The notes beneath the pieces are model-generated. The model was not told where the DNA came from. It saw only the letters and a list, made by a program, of their open reading frames with translations, and did no database searches. DNA of 64,000 nucleotides. Origin: Acidimicrobiaceae bacterium (GTDB taxonomy: Bacteria > Actinomycetota > Acidimicrobiia > Acidimicrobiales > UBA8592). Of the stretch, positions 40,572-50,990 are shown in pieces (position 1 is the stretch's first letter; every line of letters begins with the position of its first letter). The stretch covers positions 1 through 64,000 of the forward strand of contig PAQG01000031.1 in NCBI GenBank assembly GCA_002709645.1, in the 5' to 3' direction. The position numbers and the translations under genes are program-made.

Positions 40572-41935
40572 AATTCCTCTTCCCAGAAATCATGCGTTAG
40601 GCCACGGTTCACCAATTCAGCTCGAAGGTCTAACATCGCCGTATAAGAAGGCAGAACAAAAATAGTTTCGTTAGATGGCGTTTCAGTCATCAGACAGTCA
40701 ATCAGGTGACCGATTTTATCATTCACGGTTATTCTTTCCGTAGAATAACCGCCGTACATAAACCGCAGCGCTAAATCATATGCTCTTTCACCACCTACAT
40801 GCATGGATTCAATTTTGTGGAAAATCTTTTCGTAATCAACATCCCAAATCCAACTCACGTCTCTTCCATCGGCTATCCGATCATTAAGCAATACTGCTAG
40901 GTGGAATTTATCGGGGTGAAGGAGCAAGGTATCAAGATTAGAATTAGCCCCTGCTGGGTTTTTGGCAAGAAGAAGTGTTAGGTCTTTGTCCGCCAACTGG
41001 ATACTTTCCGTTCTTCCAAAAGCTGCATTTACAGATGCTATAGCGGTCTGTGCTACAGCGGCCTCAATATTTAATTGTCTCGCAGCAGTGAATGCTGCCA
41101 AAGCGTTATACACGTTATACAAACCAGGAAGTTTCGCTTCAATTACTTCTTCTCCAGTCCGTGACAAGACCTTAAACTTGATACGTTCAACTCCTTGCAA
41201 TTGAATTTCAATTGCCTCAAAATCAAGATCTGGTCGAGATAGTCCACATTGTGTGCAATGCCAATCACCCATGTGACTTATCGTGATTTGTGAATATTGA
41301 AGCTGGTTGTTACACCTTGGGCATTGCGAAGAATCAGATGCGTGGGGGATTGATTCAAGTGCATATCTTGTTTCTCCTAAACCAAAAAAAACTAAGTTTG
41401 GATGGCCTAATGCTGCAAATACAAGAGAAGGGTCATCAGCGTTGACTAATAGTTTGGTGCATTCGGGAAGCCCATCAATCATAGACTTCCAATTTTCTCT
41501 GATTTTTTCTAACTCCCCATACCTATCTAGTTGATCTCTGAACAAATTCATCAGAACAATAATATTCGGCTTTATTTCCGTAACGATTTCAGGGAGCACA
41601 CCTTCGTCAACTTCAAAAACACCCAATTTATGGCTAGGAGATCTTCTAAGCAGTGTGGTCGCTATACCACTCTTTAGGTTGGCTCCAGCTGTATTTGAGA
41701 CACTAGATATCTTTGCGTTATCAGTGATTTTGCTGAGAATTCTGGTCGTCGTGGTTTTCCCATTTGTAGCTGAAATCACTATCCGACCATCGGAAAGCCC
41801 ATTCGCCATTCTTGTAATTGCTTTTGGATCAAGTTTCAACAATGCAAGTCCCGGAGCGGACGTTCCACCTCCTTGCTTAAGAACAGGGGAAAGAAAAGCT
41901 ATAGCTTTCGCGATGAACCGAGCAAAATGACGCAT
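40568..41935 (-). CDS. murT: Lipid II isoglutaminyl synthase Mur-ligase-like subunit
   Basis: ISATNGKTTTTRIL, LMNLFRDQLDRYGELE, zinc ribbon CPRCNNQ..CTQCG, C-terminal MurT domain. Confidence 0.92.
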   Translation of the reverse strand: MRHFARFIAKAIAFLSPVLKQGGGTSAPGLALLKLDPKAITRMANGLSDGRIVISATNGKTTTTRILSKITDNAKISSVSNTAGANLKSGIATTLLRRSPSHKLGVFEVDEGVLPEIVTEIKPNIIVLMNLFRDQLDRYGELEKIRENWKSMIDGLPECTKLLVNADDPSLVFAALGHPNLVFFGLGETRYALESIPHASDSSQCPRCNNQLQYSQITISHMGDWHCTQCGLSRPDLDFEAIEIQLQGVERIKFKVLSRTGEEVIEAKLPGLYNVYNALAAFTAARQLNIEAAVAQTAIASVNAAFGRTESIQLADKDLTLLLAKNPAGANSNLDTLLLHPDKFHLAVLLNDRIADGRDVSWIWDVDYEKIFHKIESMHVGGERAYDLALRFMYGGYSTERITVNDKIGHLIDCLMTETPSNETIFVLPSYTAMLDLRAELVNRGLTHDFWEEEL

Positions 41936-42050
41936 AGAGCGATATTACCTGCCTTACGTGTTCGAATTGAGGTCACTCAACGGTTAGTCATAATTACTTT
42001 GACCGCAGTTTGATTTTTTTAGCAGAATCATCAATGAAAAAGATGCTTCA

Positions 42051-43724
42051 TTATCTTGCGAGTGGTTTATACTTTATCCTCGTTGGCTGGCTAGACCCAC
42101 CTACCTCTTTTCGGAGAAAAGACTCATATTCGCTAAAATTTCCTTCAAACCATCGAACTTGAGAATCACCTTCAAAGGCAAGGACATGCGTAGCTACTCG
42201 GTCAAGAAACCAGCGATCATGGCTAATTATGACAGCGCATCCAGCGAAATCTTCAAGACCTCCCTCTAGAGCTCTTAGAGTATCGACATCTAAGTCATTT
42301 GTCGGCTCGTCCAGTAAGAGAACGTTTGCACCGCTCTTTAAGACCTTTGCGAGATGGACACGATTTCTTTCACCACCCGAAAGGTCTCCAACAAGTTTCT
42401 GCTGGTCAGAACCTCGGAAATTAAATGATGCAGTGTATGCCCTACCATGAACTTCTCTGCCTCCGATCACGAGATTGTCTGAGCCACCGGTGATTTCTTC
42501 GTAGACTGTTTTGGCTGGGTCAAGTGTGTCTCTTGATTGGTCAACGTAGCCTAAATCAACCGATGGACCTATATCAATGTTTCCTCCATCAGGCACTTCA
42601 TCCCCGGTCAAGAGACGAAACAGAGTTGTTTTCCCTGCTCCGTTTGCCCCCACAATACCGACAATGCCAGCTTTGGGTAACGAAAAAGAAAGGTCCTCAA
42701 TCAGTAATCTGTCACCAAACCCTTTTGAAAGCCCGTTCACTTCAATAACAAGATCACCTAGTCTTTGGTCAACAGGAATATTAATTTGCAGTTCTTTATC
42801 GTTACGGTCTTCCGATTTCGAATCAGCCAATAAACGATCGTATGCTGCCAGTCTAGCCTTGCCTTTAGCTTGGCGGGCCTTCGGGGCCATTCGAACCCAC
42901 TCAAGTTCCCTCGCTAAAGTTCTTTGCCTCGCTTGATCTCGCCCCTTCTCATCTGATAAGCGTTTTTCCTTTTGCTCAAGCCAGCTTGAATAATTCCCTT
43001 GGTAGGGAATCCCTTTGCCGCGGTCAAGTTCTAAAATCCATTCAGCGACGTTGTCAAGAAAATATCTATCGTGGGTGATAGCAACTACGGTTCCCGAGTA
43101 GTCATTCAAAAATCTTTCTAACCAAGCTACTGATTCTGCATCAAGATGATTTGTAGGCTCATCAAGCAGTAAAAGGTCAGGTTTTGAAAGCAGTAATTTG
43201 CAAAGTGCCACACGCCTAGTTTCACCACCGGAAAGATTTGAGATATCTGCATCGCCAGGCGGAAGGCGGAGAGCATCCATTGCGATATCGACCATTCTTT
43301 GGAGGTCCCATGCTCCTGCAGCCTCAATCTTTCCTTCAAGGTCAGCTTGTTCTGCCCCCAATTTGTCAAAATCAGCTTCTGGGTTAGACCATGCTGATAA
43401 AATCTCGTCATATTTAACAAGCAAAGCAGCGATCTCACCAACCCCATCCATAACATTCCCATGCACGGATTTGGATGCATCAAGAACTGGTTCTTGAGGG
43501 AGATAACCCACAGTGAAAGGTGGTGTCAGTCTTGCTTTGCCCGAATAACCATCATCCAAGCCGGCCATAATTTTCAGTAATGATGATTTTCCAGCACCAT
43601 TCATTCCAAGTACACCAATTTTTGCCCCAGGGAAGAAAGAAAGACTTATATCTTTTAAGACTTCACGGTCTGGTGGGTAGAAGCGTGAACATTTGTGCAT
43701 AGTAAAAATGTATTCAGCTGCCAT
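42051..43724 (-). CDS. ettA: ABC-F family energy-dependent translational throttle protein EttA
   Basis: Two ATPase modules (GMNGAGKSSLLKIMAG; GANGAGKTTLFRLLTG), LSGGE signatures, LLLDEPTNHLD, long ABC-F linker. Confidence 0.94.
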   Translation of the reverse strand: MAAEYIFTMHKCSRFYPPDREVLKDISLSFFPGAKIGVLGMNGAGKSSLLKIMAGLDDGYSGKARLTPPFTVGYLPQEPVLDASKSVHGNVMDGVGEIAALLVKYDEILSAWSNPEADFDKLGAEQADLEGKIEAAGAWDLQRMVDIAMDALRLPPGDADISNLSGGETRRVALCKLLLSKPDLLLLDEPTNHLDAESVAWLERFLNDYSGTVVAITHDRYFLDNVAEWILELDRGKGIPYQGNYSSWLEQKEKRLSDEKGRDQARQRTLARELEWVRMAPKARQAKGKARLAAYDRLLADSKSEDRNDKELQINIPVDQRLGDLVIEVNGLSKGFGDRLLIEDLSFSLPKAGIVGIVGANGAGKTTLFRLLTGDEVPDGGNIDIGPSVDLGYVDQSRDTLDPAKTVYEEITGGSDNLVIGGREVHGRAYTASFNFRGSDQQKLVGDLSGGERNRVHLAKVLKSGANVLLLDEPTNDLDVDTLRALEGGLEDFAGCAVIISHDRWFLDRVATHVLAFEGDSQVRWFEGNFSEYESFLRKEVGGSSQPTRIKYKPLAR

Positions 43725-43806
43725 TACCTGAGACTATCCTCTTGGAAACAATTTCAGGGGAATCAAAAGATATGTAGGAACCTAAATCGACCTCTATGAT
43801 CGGAGA

Positions 43807-44442
43807 ATGTTCAAAGCAATTTTATTTGACTTCGGAGGGGTTATAACAACAAGTCCATTTGATGCCTTTGCCACTTATGAAAAGGAAATATCTCTACCAG
43901 ATGGAATTATCCGAAAAATCAATAGTACAAACCCTGATTCAAACGCGTGGGCAAAGTTTGAAAGAAATGATGTGCAAAGAGAAGAGTTCAAAAAACTTTT
44001 TGAAGAAGAGGCAGCAGCGCTCGGCCACAAAATTGATGCTGACCGTGTACTGGAATGCCTTCAAACTACGATCCGGCCACGAATGGTTCGACTTGTTAAA
44101 GAACTTAGCACCGAATACATAACAGCTATTCTCACTAATAATTTACAAGAAAGCTCTGATGATCATGATCAGCGGGAAACACAACCGATTGCGCATGTAT
44201 CCAGCGTCGCTGATTATGTTACTAGCATCATTGAATCCTCTAAACTCGGAGTTAGGAAGCCAGAATCTCTGTTCTACGAGATTGCTTGCGAAACATTGCA
44301 GGTACAGCCAAATGAATGCGTTTTCCTTGATGACTTAGGCATAAACCTAAAGCCTGCAAAGGAAATGGGAATGACAACTATTAAAGTCATCAATGAGCAA
44401 CAGGCACTTGACGAGCTTAGGGATATCCTGAGCGGAAGATAG
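43807..44442 (+). CDS. HAD superfamily (HAD-IA) hydrolase
   Basis: AILFDFGGVITTSPF, ILTNN, SKLGVRKPESLFYEIA, CVFLDDLGINLKPAKEMGM. Confidence 0.9.
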   Translation: MFKAILFDFGGVITTSPFDAFATYEKEISLPDGIIRKINSTNPDSNAWAKFERNDVQREEFKKLFEEEAAALGHKIDADRVLECLQTTIRPRMVRLVKELSTEYITAILTNNLQESSDDHDQRETQPIAHVSSVADYVTSIIESSKLGVRKPESLFYEIACETLQVQPNECVFLDDLGINLKPAKEMGMTTIKVINEQQALDELRDILSGR

Positions 44443-44460
44443 ATAAGATAAGGATAATAA

Positions 44461-45237
44461 ATGCGGATCGTGACATGGAATGTTAATTCGTTGAAGGCAC
44501 GGATGCCCCGCGTGGTTGAATGGCTTGAAATAATGAACCCTGATGTTCTCTGCATGCAAGAGACCAAGCTCGCAGATGATGCATTCCCAAAGGAATCTTT
44601 TGAGAAGATGGGATATGAAAGCATCCATCATGGAGAAGGAAGATGGAATGGGGTAGCGATTCTTAGTCGAGTTGGCCTGGAAGATAGCTCTACGGGCTTT
44701 GACGATGGTGCTGGACCAGATCAAGACGCGAGAATTGTTTGGGCTACTTGTGGCGGTGTTCGCGTCGCCAGTGCGTATATCCCCAACGGGCGAGAAGTCG
44801 GGCACGAACACTATCATTACAAACTTGCTTGGTTAAATCGTTTGCGCGCACACCTTGACCAGAACCACACCCCTGAGGAGAAAATAGCATTGGTTGGAGA
44901 TTTTAATGTTGCACCAGAAGATCGGGATGTTTGGGACATCAAGGTATTTGAAGGGGCAACCCATGTTAGCGCACTAGAACGAGAGGCATTTAAGGACATA
45001 CTTGATTGGGGGCTTGTTGATACATTAAGAAACAGTTATCCCGAGTCGGATGGACTTTATACCTTTTGGGACTACCGACAAGGGAGTTTCTACAAACGGC
45101 ATGGGATGCGAATAGATTTTATCCTTTCATCTGTGTCGCTGCTTGAAGAACTAGAAGTTGTGATGGTGGACAGGAATGCCCGTAAAGGAGAGAAGCCTTC
45201 AGACCATGCTCCATTACTTGCAGACTTTAGCTTGTGA
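44461..45237 (+). CDS. xth: Exodeoxyribonuclease III
   Basis: MRIVTWNVNSLKARMPRVVEWL, LCMQETKL, VGDFNVAPEDRDVW, PSDHAPLLADF. Confidence 0.94.
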   Translation: MRIVTWNVNSLKARMPRVVEWLEIMNPDVLCMQETKLADDAFPKESFEKMGYESIHHGEGRWNGVAILSRVGLEDSSTGFDDGAGPDQDARIVWATCGGVRVASAYIPNGREVGHEHYHYKLAWLNRLRAHLDQNHTPEEKIALVGDFNVAPEDRDVWDIKVFEGATHVSALEREAFKDILDWGLVDTLRNSYPESDGLYTFWDYRQGSFYKRHGMRIDFILSSVSLLEELEVVMVDRNARKGEKPSDHAPLLADFSL

Positions 45238-45252
45238 TAGCAAATACAGTAA

Positions 45253-47352
45253 TTAGATCTTGCTAGCGAGTTCTTCGCTTCCTGGGAGCTCACCAATTGG
45301 GCCGATGATTGTCAACTGATCATCTGCGATGAGTTTTGTGTCTGGGTCAGCACGAAGGAATTTACCACCCCTGCTTATAGCTTCGATGTGAAGGTCAGAA
45401 TCTAAATTAATTTCGCCTAATGTTCTTCCAATAAGAATTCCAATAGCTGTTTCAGGGAGTAACGGGTACTGTCCTATTTCTAAACCAGGTAGAAGAGCCT
45501 GCTTCACTTCTGCTTCGTGCGCTGCATCAGAAAAAACAGATGATTCGCCATCATGGAGGTAAGCAGCTAATTCCCCGGCAAGCCTGAGAGCCCGCCCGGG
45601 TTTTTCTGAAGTTCCCGCCAAGAAGAAAAGAGCATTGACGCGTTCATTCCTGCCTCCCCACTCTGACGGGATAACAATTCCATGATTGCATTTCACGATT
45701 ACCAGATGGTCATCTTCGGCGTTCTCAAAGAATGCAACGGGAGTAGCAGTGGGATGTGTATCCGAGGGCTGAATCCAAAGAGATCCTGTTTCTAGGAAAC
45801 AATCATTGACTCGCTCAGCATCAATACCTATTCTTTTCCCAAGAACTTCGGATGCGCGCGTTGCAGCAACCTCAATGTCGCCGTCAGATTCGACAGAAAT
45901 GACAGATGCCCGAGCTATAAGTCCTGCGTAGTCATCCTCTGAACGCAGTCCATGACTTTGCATAGCAGCTGAGATTTCTCTGTCCACACTTTTGTCAGAC
46001 GCTTGACCCAGCCGTTCAAAAATGTGGTGGATTGCACCAGCTGATTGTGTAACTTTCTTTTTTCCTATGAGATAATACCAAAGCAAAGTTAGTACGGTAG
46101 CTCCACAAACAAGTAGGAGCGGGAAAGCACCTAACTTAAAAATGAGGTAAATAGATATAGCGATTCCAACAATTTGTGTGAATGGGTAAAGGGGGGTTCG
46201 GAACCCTGGGGCATAAGAAGAAATTTTTGCGGACCGGAGAATGATCACCGCTATATTCACTAATCCAAGCTTAACGAGAACAAAAGCACTGGCTAGTTTC
46301 GCTATAGATCCCGCTCCAAAAGCGACAACAATAAATGCCATACCTGCCCCAGTCAGGATTATGCCCCATAACGGAGTGCCGAATTTGGTCATTTCCAAGA
46401 ATTTAGGACTCATAAGTCCGTCTCGGCTCATAGCCATCGGATAACGGGCAGCAGCTAGGATTCCTGCGTTTGCTGCTGATGCGAACGCAGCTAGTGCAGC
46501 GGCGATTACGAAACCAGCTCCGACTGCAGGCATAAACATTTCTGCGGCGGTATGAAGTGGAGCAGGGTCCGTGATTAAGTCATTCGCAGGGACAACAGCT
46601 ACAGCAACTAGTACCCCAACGGTGTATACCACGGTGCTTACGATCAAGGAAAGAATCACGCCTAGCGGAATATTACGCGAAGGGTCTTCAACTTCTTCGG
46701 CAATGCTAGCGACTTTTGTTAACCCACCATAGCTAACGAAGACAAGGCCAATTGCTGCTATGAAACCACTTGAACCGCTATTAAAGAATGGTTCAAAATC
46801 GCCCATGCCACTTGACGTTTCAGGAAGGCCCGTAATCATGTACCAACCCATAATGGCCAGTAAAAATGCAACCATACCCATTTGTATAGAGGCACTGGTT
46901 TTTGATCCGATGATATTGAGGCCTGTGAAAAAAGCTATAAGGCATACTGCTGTTGGTTTAGCGGGTAAGTCCACTATGAGATTGAGATATGCGCTCATTC
47001 CAACCAGAGCGAAAGCATCCTTCATTACCAGTGAAACCCAAGTAGAGACTCCACTTAATGTCCCACCCGCAGGCCCTAAAGCTCTAGCTAAGAAATAATA
47101 TAAACCACCTGCTCGAGGCATAGCTGTTGAGAGTTCTGAGACACTGAGCATTGCTGGAAGCGCGAGTAGCCCCGCTAGGAGGTAGGCGAGAACTGCAGAA
47201 GGTCCAGCTTTATCAACGGCGAAACTTGGTAAGAAAAAAAGCCCCGCACTTATAGTACCTCCGGTACTAAGCACAAATACGTGCCGCAGACCGAGGGATC
47301 TTTTCAGATCCGTCCCCGAGGGTTCCTTACCGGCCATGCGAAATCTTAGCAA
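45253..47352 (-). CDS. APC family permease with C-terminal EIIA-like and RCK_C-like regions
   Basis: FVLSTGGTISAGLFFLPSFAVDKAGPSAVLAYLLAGLLALPA; RNERVNALFFLAGTSEKPGRALRLAGELAAYL; GKFLRADPDTKLIADDQLTIIGP. Confidence 0.85.
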   Translation of the reverse strand: MLRFRMAGKEPSGTDLKRSLGLRHVFVLSTGGTISAGLFFLPSFAVDKAGPSAVLAYLLAGLLALPAMLSVSELSTAMPRAGGLYYFLARALGPAGGTLSGVSTWVSLVMKDAFALVGMSAYLNLIVDLPAKPTAVCLIAFFTGLNIIGSKTSASIQMGMVAFLLAIMGWYMITGLPETSSGMGDFEPFFNSGSSGFIAAIGLVFVSYGGLTKVASIAEEVEDPSRNIPLGVILSLIVSTVVYTVGVLVAVAVVPANDLITDPAPLHTAAEMFMPAVGAGFVIAAALAAFASAANAGILAAARYPMAMSRDGLMSPKFLEMTKFGTPLWGIILTGAGMAFIVVAFGAGSIAKLASAFVLVKLGLVNIAVIILRSAKISSYAPGFRTPLYPFTQIVGIAISIYLIFKLGAFPLLLVCGATVLTLLWYYLIGKKKVTQSAGAIHHIFERLGQASDKSVDREISAAMQSHGLRSEDDYAGLIARASVISVESDGDIEVAATRASEVLGKRIGIDAERVNDCFLETGSLWIQPSDTHPTATPVAFFENAEDDHLVIVKCNHGIVIPSEWGGRNERVNALFFLAGTSEKPGRALRLAGELAAYLHDGESSVFSDAAHEAEVKQALLPGLEIGQYPLLPETAIGILIGRTLGEINLDSDLHIEAISRGGKFLRADPDTKLIADDQLTIIGPIGELPGSEELASKI

Positions 47353-47379
47353 TTGTATGACTAGAACTAAAGTTATAGG

Positions 47380-49119
47380 TCAAAATTCTCTCCAAAGAAT
47401 TTTTAAAATTTCCTCGCCATACCGATTAATTATCGCTGGGCTTAATCCGTCAATTAATCCCAGATTTTCTATTGAATCAGGCATTTCCAGAATTAGCTTT
47501 TCAAAAACCGCATCCGAGACAATACTCTCCGGTGAAACATCATTGACCTTTGCGATACTTGTCCGGAATTTTTCAAGATTATCTAATTTATTCACATCCT
47601 GATTTTCGTTATATGTGGAAACAGCTACCCTCCGACGTTTGAGACGAAACTCACGGATCTTCTTCGCCAACTCTAGTTTTGTTTGAGTACGAGCAGGGGA
47701 TGGGGAAGCAGTCAAGGCAGCTGAAATTTCCTTTAAGAAGATTGAAGGATTTCTATCTCTTCTATTTCCGAAGCGACGCTTTCTAGCCCATGAAAGGTGA
47801 AGTTCATCTTCTGCTCGGGTTAAAGCAACATACATAAGGCGTCGTTCCTCATCTCTTTCTTCTTGGCTAACAGCATGAGCGATCGGGACTAATCCCTCTT
47901 CAAGCCCACTAATATGAACGACCTTCCATTCAAGGCCTTTAGCAGCATGGAAAGTAAGGACACGGACGCTGTCGTTGCCTTTCTCGTAATCCCCGAGAGG
48001 GGAAGTAGTATGCACAAGAAAGGGTATTCCTTTCTCTGCTAGAACTTCTTCAATCAAAGTAATTTGGCTGTGTGTGCGAACAAGAACAGCCTGATCAGCC
48101 CACCGAATAGCACCGGAATTAGTGCTTAATATTTTTCTCGCGATACTTTTAACTTCAGAAACCTCGTTGTCTTCAGCGCGCAACGTTGGGAGTGGCCCAT
48201 GCTGCTTACTAGGGGTTAATTGAGATTTGTTTGGTAGGAGAAGAGCAGCAGCCGAGAGAATTTCAGGTGTTGACCGAAAGTTCCTATTGAGGTGAACTGT
48301 TTCTGCCCCAGGGAAATAATCAGCAAAATTATTGAGATAAGACGAATCAGCGCCATTCCAAGAGTAAATAGACTGATTCGGGTCACCGACAACGCATAAA
48401 GAACTTTTGTTTCCTATCCAAGAACGAAGAAGTGCGAATTGTAATGGGTTTACATCCTGAAACTCATCTACAAATAAATCTTGAAATTTCCAATGACGAG
48501 CGTCTGCATAATTTGTGTCTTCGGAAAGAAATTGAATCGCTAGCTCAAGGATGTCATCAAAATCAACATAATTTTTTTGTTTTTTGGCTGCAACAAATTT
48601 GCGATAAAATTCTCCGACTGAAGAAAACTGCACCAGATTCCGGCGACCAGTCTTCTCTGCTAATGCAGCATATTCAGATGCAGAAACTCTTTGTGCAGTA
48701 CACCAATTAATCTCGTTGAGAATAAAAGACCGTTCAGGCGTACTCAAGCTTTCAGGGAGAAGTGGAAAGAGAAGCTTCTCCCGATTAGGGAGAAGCACGG
48801 GTTCAGTATTAACGCCTAGATCCTTCCATCGAGCTTGCAATTGAGCGTACGCTATAGCGTGAAATGTTCCGGCGGTCACATGGTTCCCTAACCCCAACCC
48901 TTTTAAGCGTTGTTGGAGTTCATTGGCTGCTCTTTTGCTGAAGGTAAGACACAGACTATGTTCAGCATCAATCCGCAAAGCCTTTGACTGGTAAGCAATA
49001 CGATGGGTCAAGACACGAGTCTTACCAGTTCCCGCTCCAGCGAGAATCCGTAATTGCTTAGCATCTGAACGCACAGCTGCAAATTGGTCTTCGGTCAAGC
49101 TTTTCTCAAGATCATCCAC
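47380..49119 (-). CDS. UvrD/Rep-type helicase with C-terminal HRDC-like domain (UvrD2-like)
   Basis: LTEDQFAAVRSDAKQLRILAGAGTGKTRVLTHRIA, FVDEFQDVNPLQ, VGDPNQSIYSWNGA, LMYVALTRAEDELHLSWA; HRDC-like tail ending INRYGEEIL. Confidence 0.92.
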   Translation of the reverse strand: MDDLEKSLTEDQFAAVRSDAKQLRILAGAGTGKTRVLTHRIAYQSKALRIDAEHSLCLTFSKRAANELQQRLKGLGLGNHVTAGTFHAIAYAQLQARWKDLGVNTEPVLLPNREKLLFPLLPESLSTPERSFILNEINWCTAQRVSASEYAALAEKTGRRNLVQFSSVGEFYRKFVAAKKQKNYVDFDDILELAIQFLSEDTNYADARHWKFQDLFVDEFQDVNPLQFALLRSWIGNKSSLCVVGDPNQSIYSWNGADSSYLNNFADYFPGAETVHLNRNFRSTPEILSAAALLLPNKSQLTPSKQHGPLPTLRAEDNEVSEVKSIARKILSTNSGAIRWADQAVLVRTHSQITLIEEVLAEKGIPFLVHTTSPLGDYEKGNDSVRVLTFHAAKGLEWKVVHISGLEEGLVPIAHAVSQEERDEERRLMYVALTRAEDELHLSWARKRRFGNRRDRNPSIFLKEISAALTASPSPARTQTKLELAKKIREFRLKRRRVAVSTYNENQDVNKLDNLEKFRTSIAKVNDVSPESIVSDAVFEKLILEMPDSIENLGLIDGLSPAIINRYGEEILKILWREF

Positions 49120-49212
49120 GGAGAGAGGTTACCCCCTAGAGTCTGAATCCGGCCACAAAAACATTAAGACATCGATATCTACTGATTTCCAAATTGGGCT
49201 AGCGTTAGTGAT

Positions 49213-49683
49213 ATGGCTTTCCCAAAGAAACTTTTAAACGAGAATGAAGGGATTATTTTAGACCTTCGCCCTCATTGGGGAAGACTGGTCAGACCTGTAG
49301 CAACTCTTTTGGCCGCTTTAGGAATCTGGATTTGGGTAACCACAGGAACTGGGATACGAATACTTGAAATATTGATGACCGGAATAGGAGCCTACGTTGC
49401 TATGAGAGCATTACGTTCCTATTTGCATTGGAATTCTGAGAGTCTGACATTAACGACAGAAAGAGTTATTCATAGGACAGGACTCTTTCAAACAAATAGC
49501 TTTGAAGTCCCGTTGATACGTATTAACACTGTTTCCTCCCAACAGTCATGGTTAGGCCGCCTCTTGGCTTATGGACAAGTTTCGATTGAATGCTCTGGAG
49601 ACCTAGCAAAAAAAGAGTTTCAACAATTCCCGCAACCAACACTCATACAAAAAGAAATTAACCACGTTATAGAAACGCTTTGA
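49213..49683 (+). CDS. Bacterial PH domain-containing membrane protein
   Basis: TM segments, then LTTERVIHRTGLFQTNSFEVPLIRINTVSSQQSWLGRLLAYGQVSIEC. Confidence 0.85.
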   Translation: MAFPKKLLNENEGIILDLRPHWGRLVRPVATLLAALGIWIWVTTGTGIRILEILMTGIGAYVAMRALRSYLHWNSESLTLTTERVIHRTGLFQTNSFEVPLIRINTVSSQQSWLGRLLAYGQVSIECSGDLAKKEFQQFPQPTLIQKEINHVIETL

Positions 49684-49765
49684 AAACATTAAATCAATGA
49701 AAATGTGCCTAGATTAAATCTAGTAAAACTTAATTAGAGAGAAAGTTTTTCAGAAGGAGAAAACA

Positions 49766-50905
49766 ATGGGGCCATTACAAGGTAAAAGAATAATTGAAAT
49801 TGCTGGAATCGGTCCAGGTCCTTTCTGCGCAATGATGTTGGCAGACCTTGGAGCTGAGGTCATAAGAGTAGATAGTGCTTCAGCTGTACCTGATGAATAC
49901 ACAGAAACCCCAAGTATGGACTTGCTTAATCGAGGACGTGATTCAATAGCTGTTGATCTTAAGAAGGACGAAGGTGTTGAAACCATCCTAAGGCTTGTTG
50001 ACAGTGCTGATGCTCTTATCGAAGGGTTTCGACCAGGGGTAGCTGAGCGCCTAGGGATCGGCCCAGAAACATGTCTAGAGCGGAACCCAAAGTTGATTTA
50101 CGGAAGAATGACCGGCTGGGGCCAGTACGGAAGTTATTCCAAAATGGCTGGACACGATATTAACTACATAGCCCTATCTGGAGTTTTGGGGCTTATCGGA
50201 CGAGAAGATCAAGGCCCAGTACCTCCCGTCAATTTAATTGGAGATTTCGGGGGAGGAGGAATGCTATTGGCTTTAGGTATTTGTGCTGCACTTGTTGAGA
50301 CAAGCCGCAGCGGGAAAGGTCAAGTTGTGGATGCCGCCATGACCGATGGCTCGGCTTTGTTAGCAACAATGGTCCACTCCTTTACCGCTATGGGGATCTG
50401 GGGAGAACGAGGAACTAACATGCTCGATACTGGGGCACCTTTCTATGACGTATACGAATGCGCGGATGGAGAATACATATCACTAGGTTCCATTGAACCT
50501 CAGTTCTATTCTGAATTAATGAGGATCACAGGATTAGAGAATGAAGAGATGTCCAATCAGATGGACCGCAATAACTGGGGGTCAATGAAAGAAAAAATAG
50601 CACAAAAAATAGAAACAAAAACTAGAGAAGAATGGGTGAAGTTAATGGAAGGAACCGACGTTTGTTTCGCCCCGGTTTTGTCTATTCAAGAAGCCTACGA
50701 GCACCCTCACAATCAAGAACGTGAAACATTTGTAAAAATTGCAGGGGTAATGCAACCAGCTCCAGCACCCCGTTTTAGTAGAACACCAGGGGCAATCTCC
50801 TCGGCACCACCACACCCTGGTCAGCAGACCGACGAAGTCCTTTCGCGACTTGGATTCTCAGCTGAGGAAATTGATTCTCTTAAAGCTAGCGATGCCGTCA
50901 AATAA
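49766..50905 (+). CDS. CaiB/BaiF family CoA-transferase / alpha-methylacyl-CoA racemase-like
   Basis: GPLQGKRIIEIAGIGPGPFCAMMLADLGAEVIRVD, RGRDSIAVDLK, LIYGRMTGWGQYG, GHDINYIALSG. Confidence 0.93.
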   Translation: MGPLQGKRIIEIAGIGPGPFCAMMLADLGAEVIRVDSASAVPDEYTETPSMDLLNRGRDSIAVDLKKDEGVETILRLVDSADALIEGFRPGVAERLGIGPETCLERNPKLIYGRMTGWGQYGSYSKMAGHDINYIALSGVLGLIGREDQGPVPPVNLIGDFGGGGMLLALGICAALVETSRSGKGQVVDAAMTDGSALLATMVHSFTAMGIWGERGTNMLDTGAPFYDVYECADGEYISLGSIEPQFYSELMRITGLENEEMSNQMDRNNWGSMKEKIAQKIETKTREEWVKLMEGTDVCFAPVLSIQEAYEHPHNQERETFVKIAGVMQPAPAPRFSRTPGAISSAPPHPGQQTDEVLSRLGFSAEEIDSLKASDAVK

Positions 50906-50990
50906 ATCAGGTGATGGTTATCCAGTCGTAAATTTTGCTTATTGTTAGATTAAATCTCCATTGAGCTAGGTTTCCTGCCATTATTGACAC

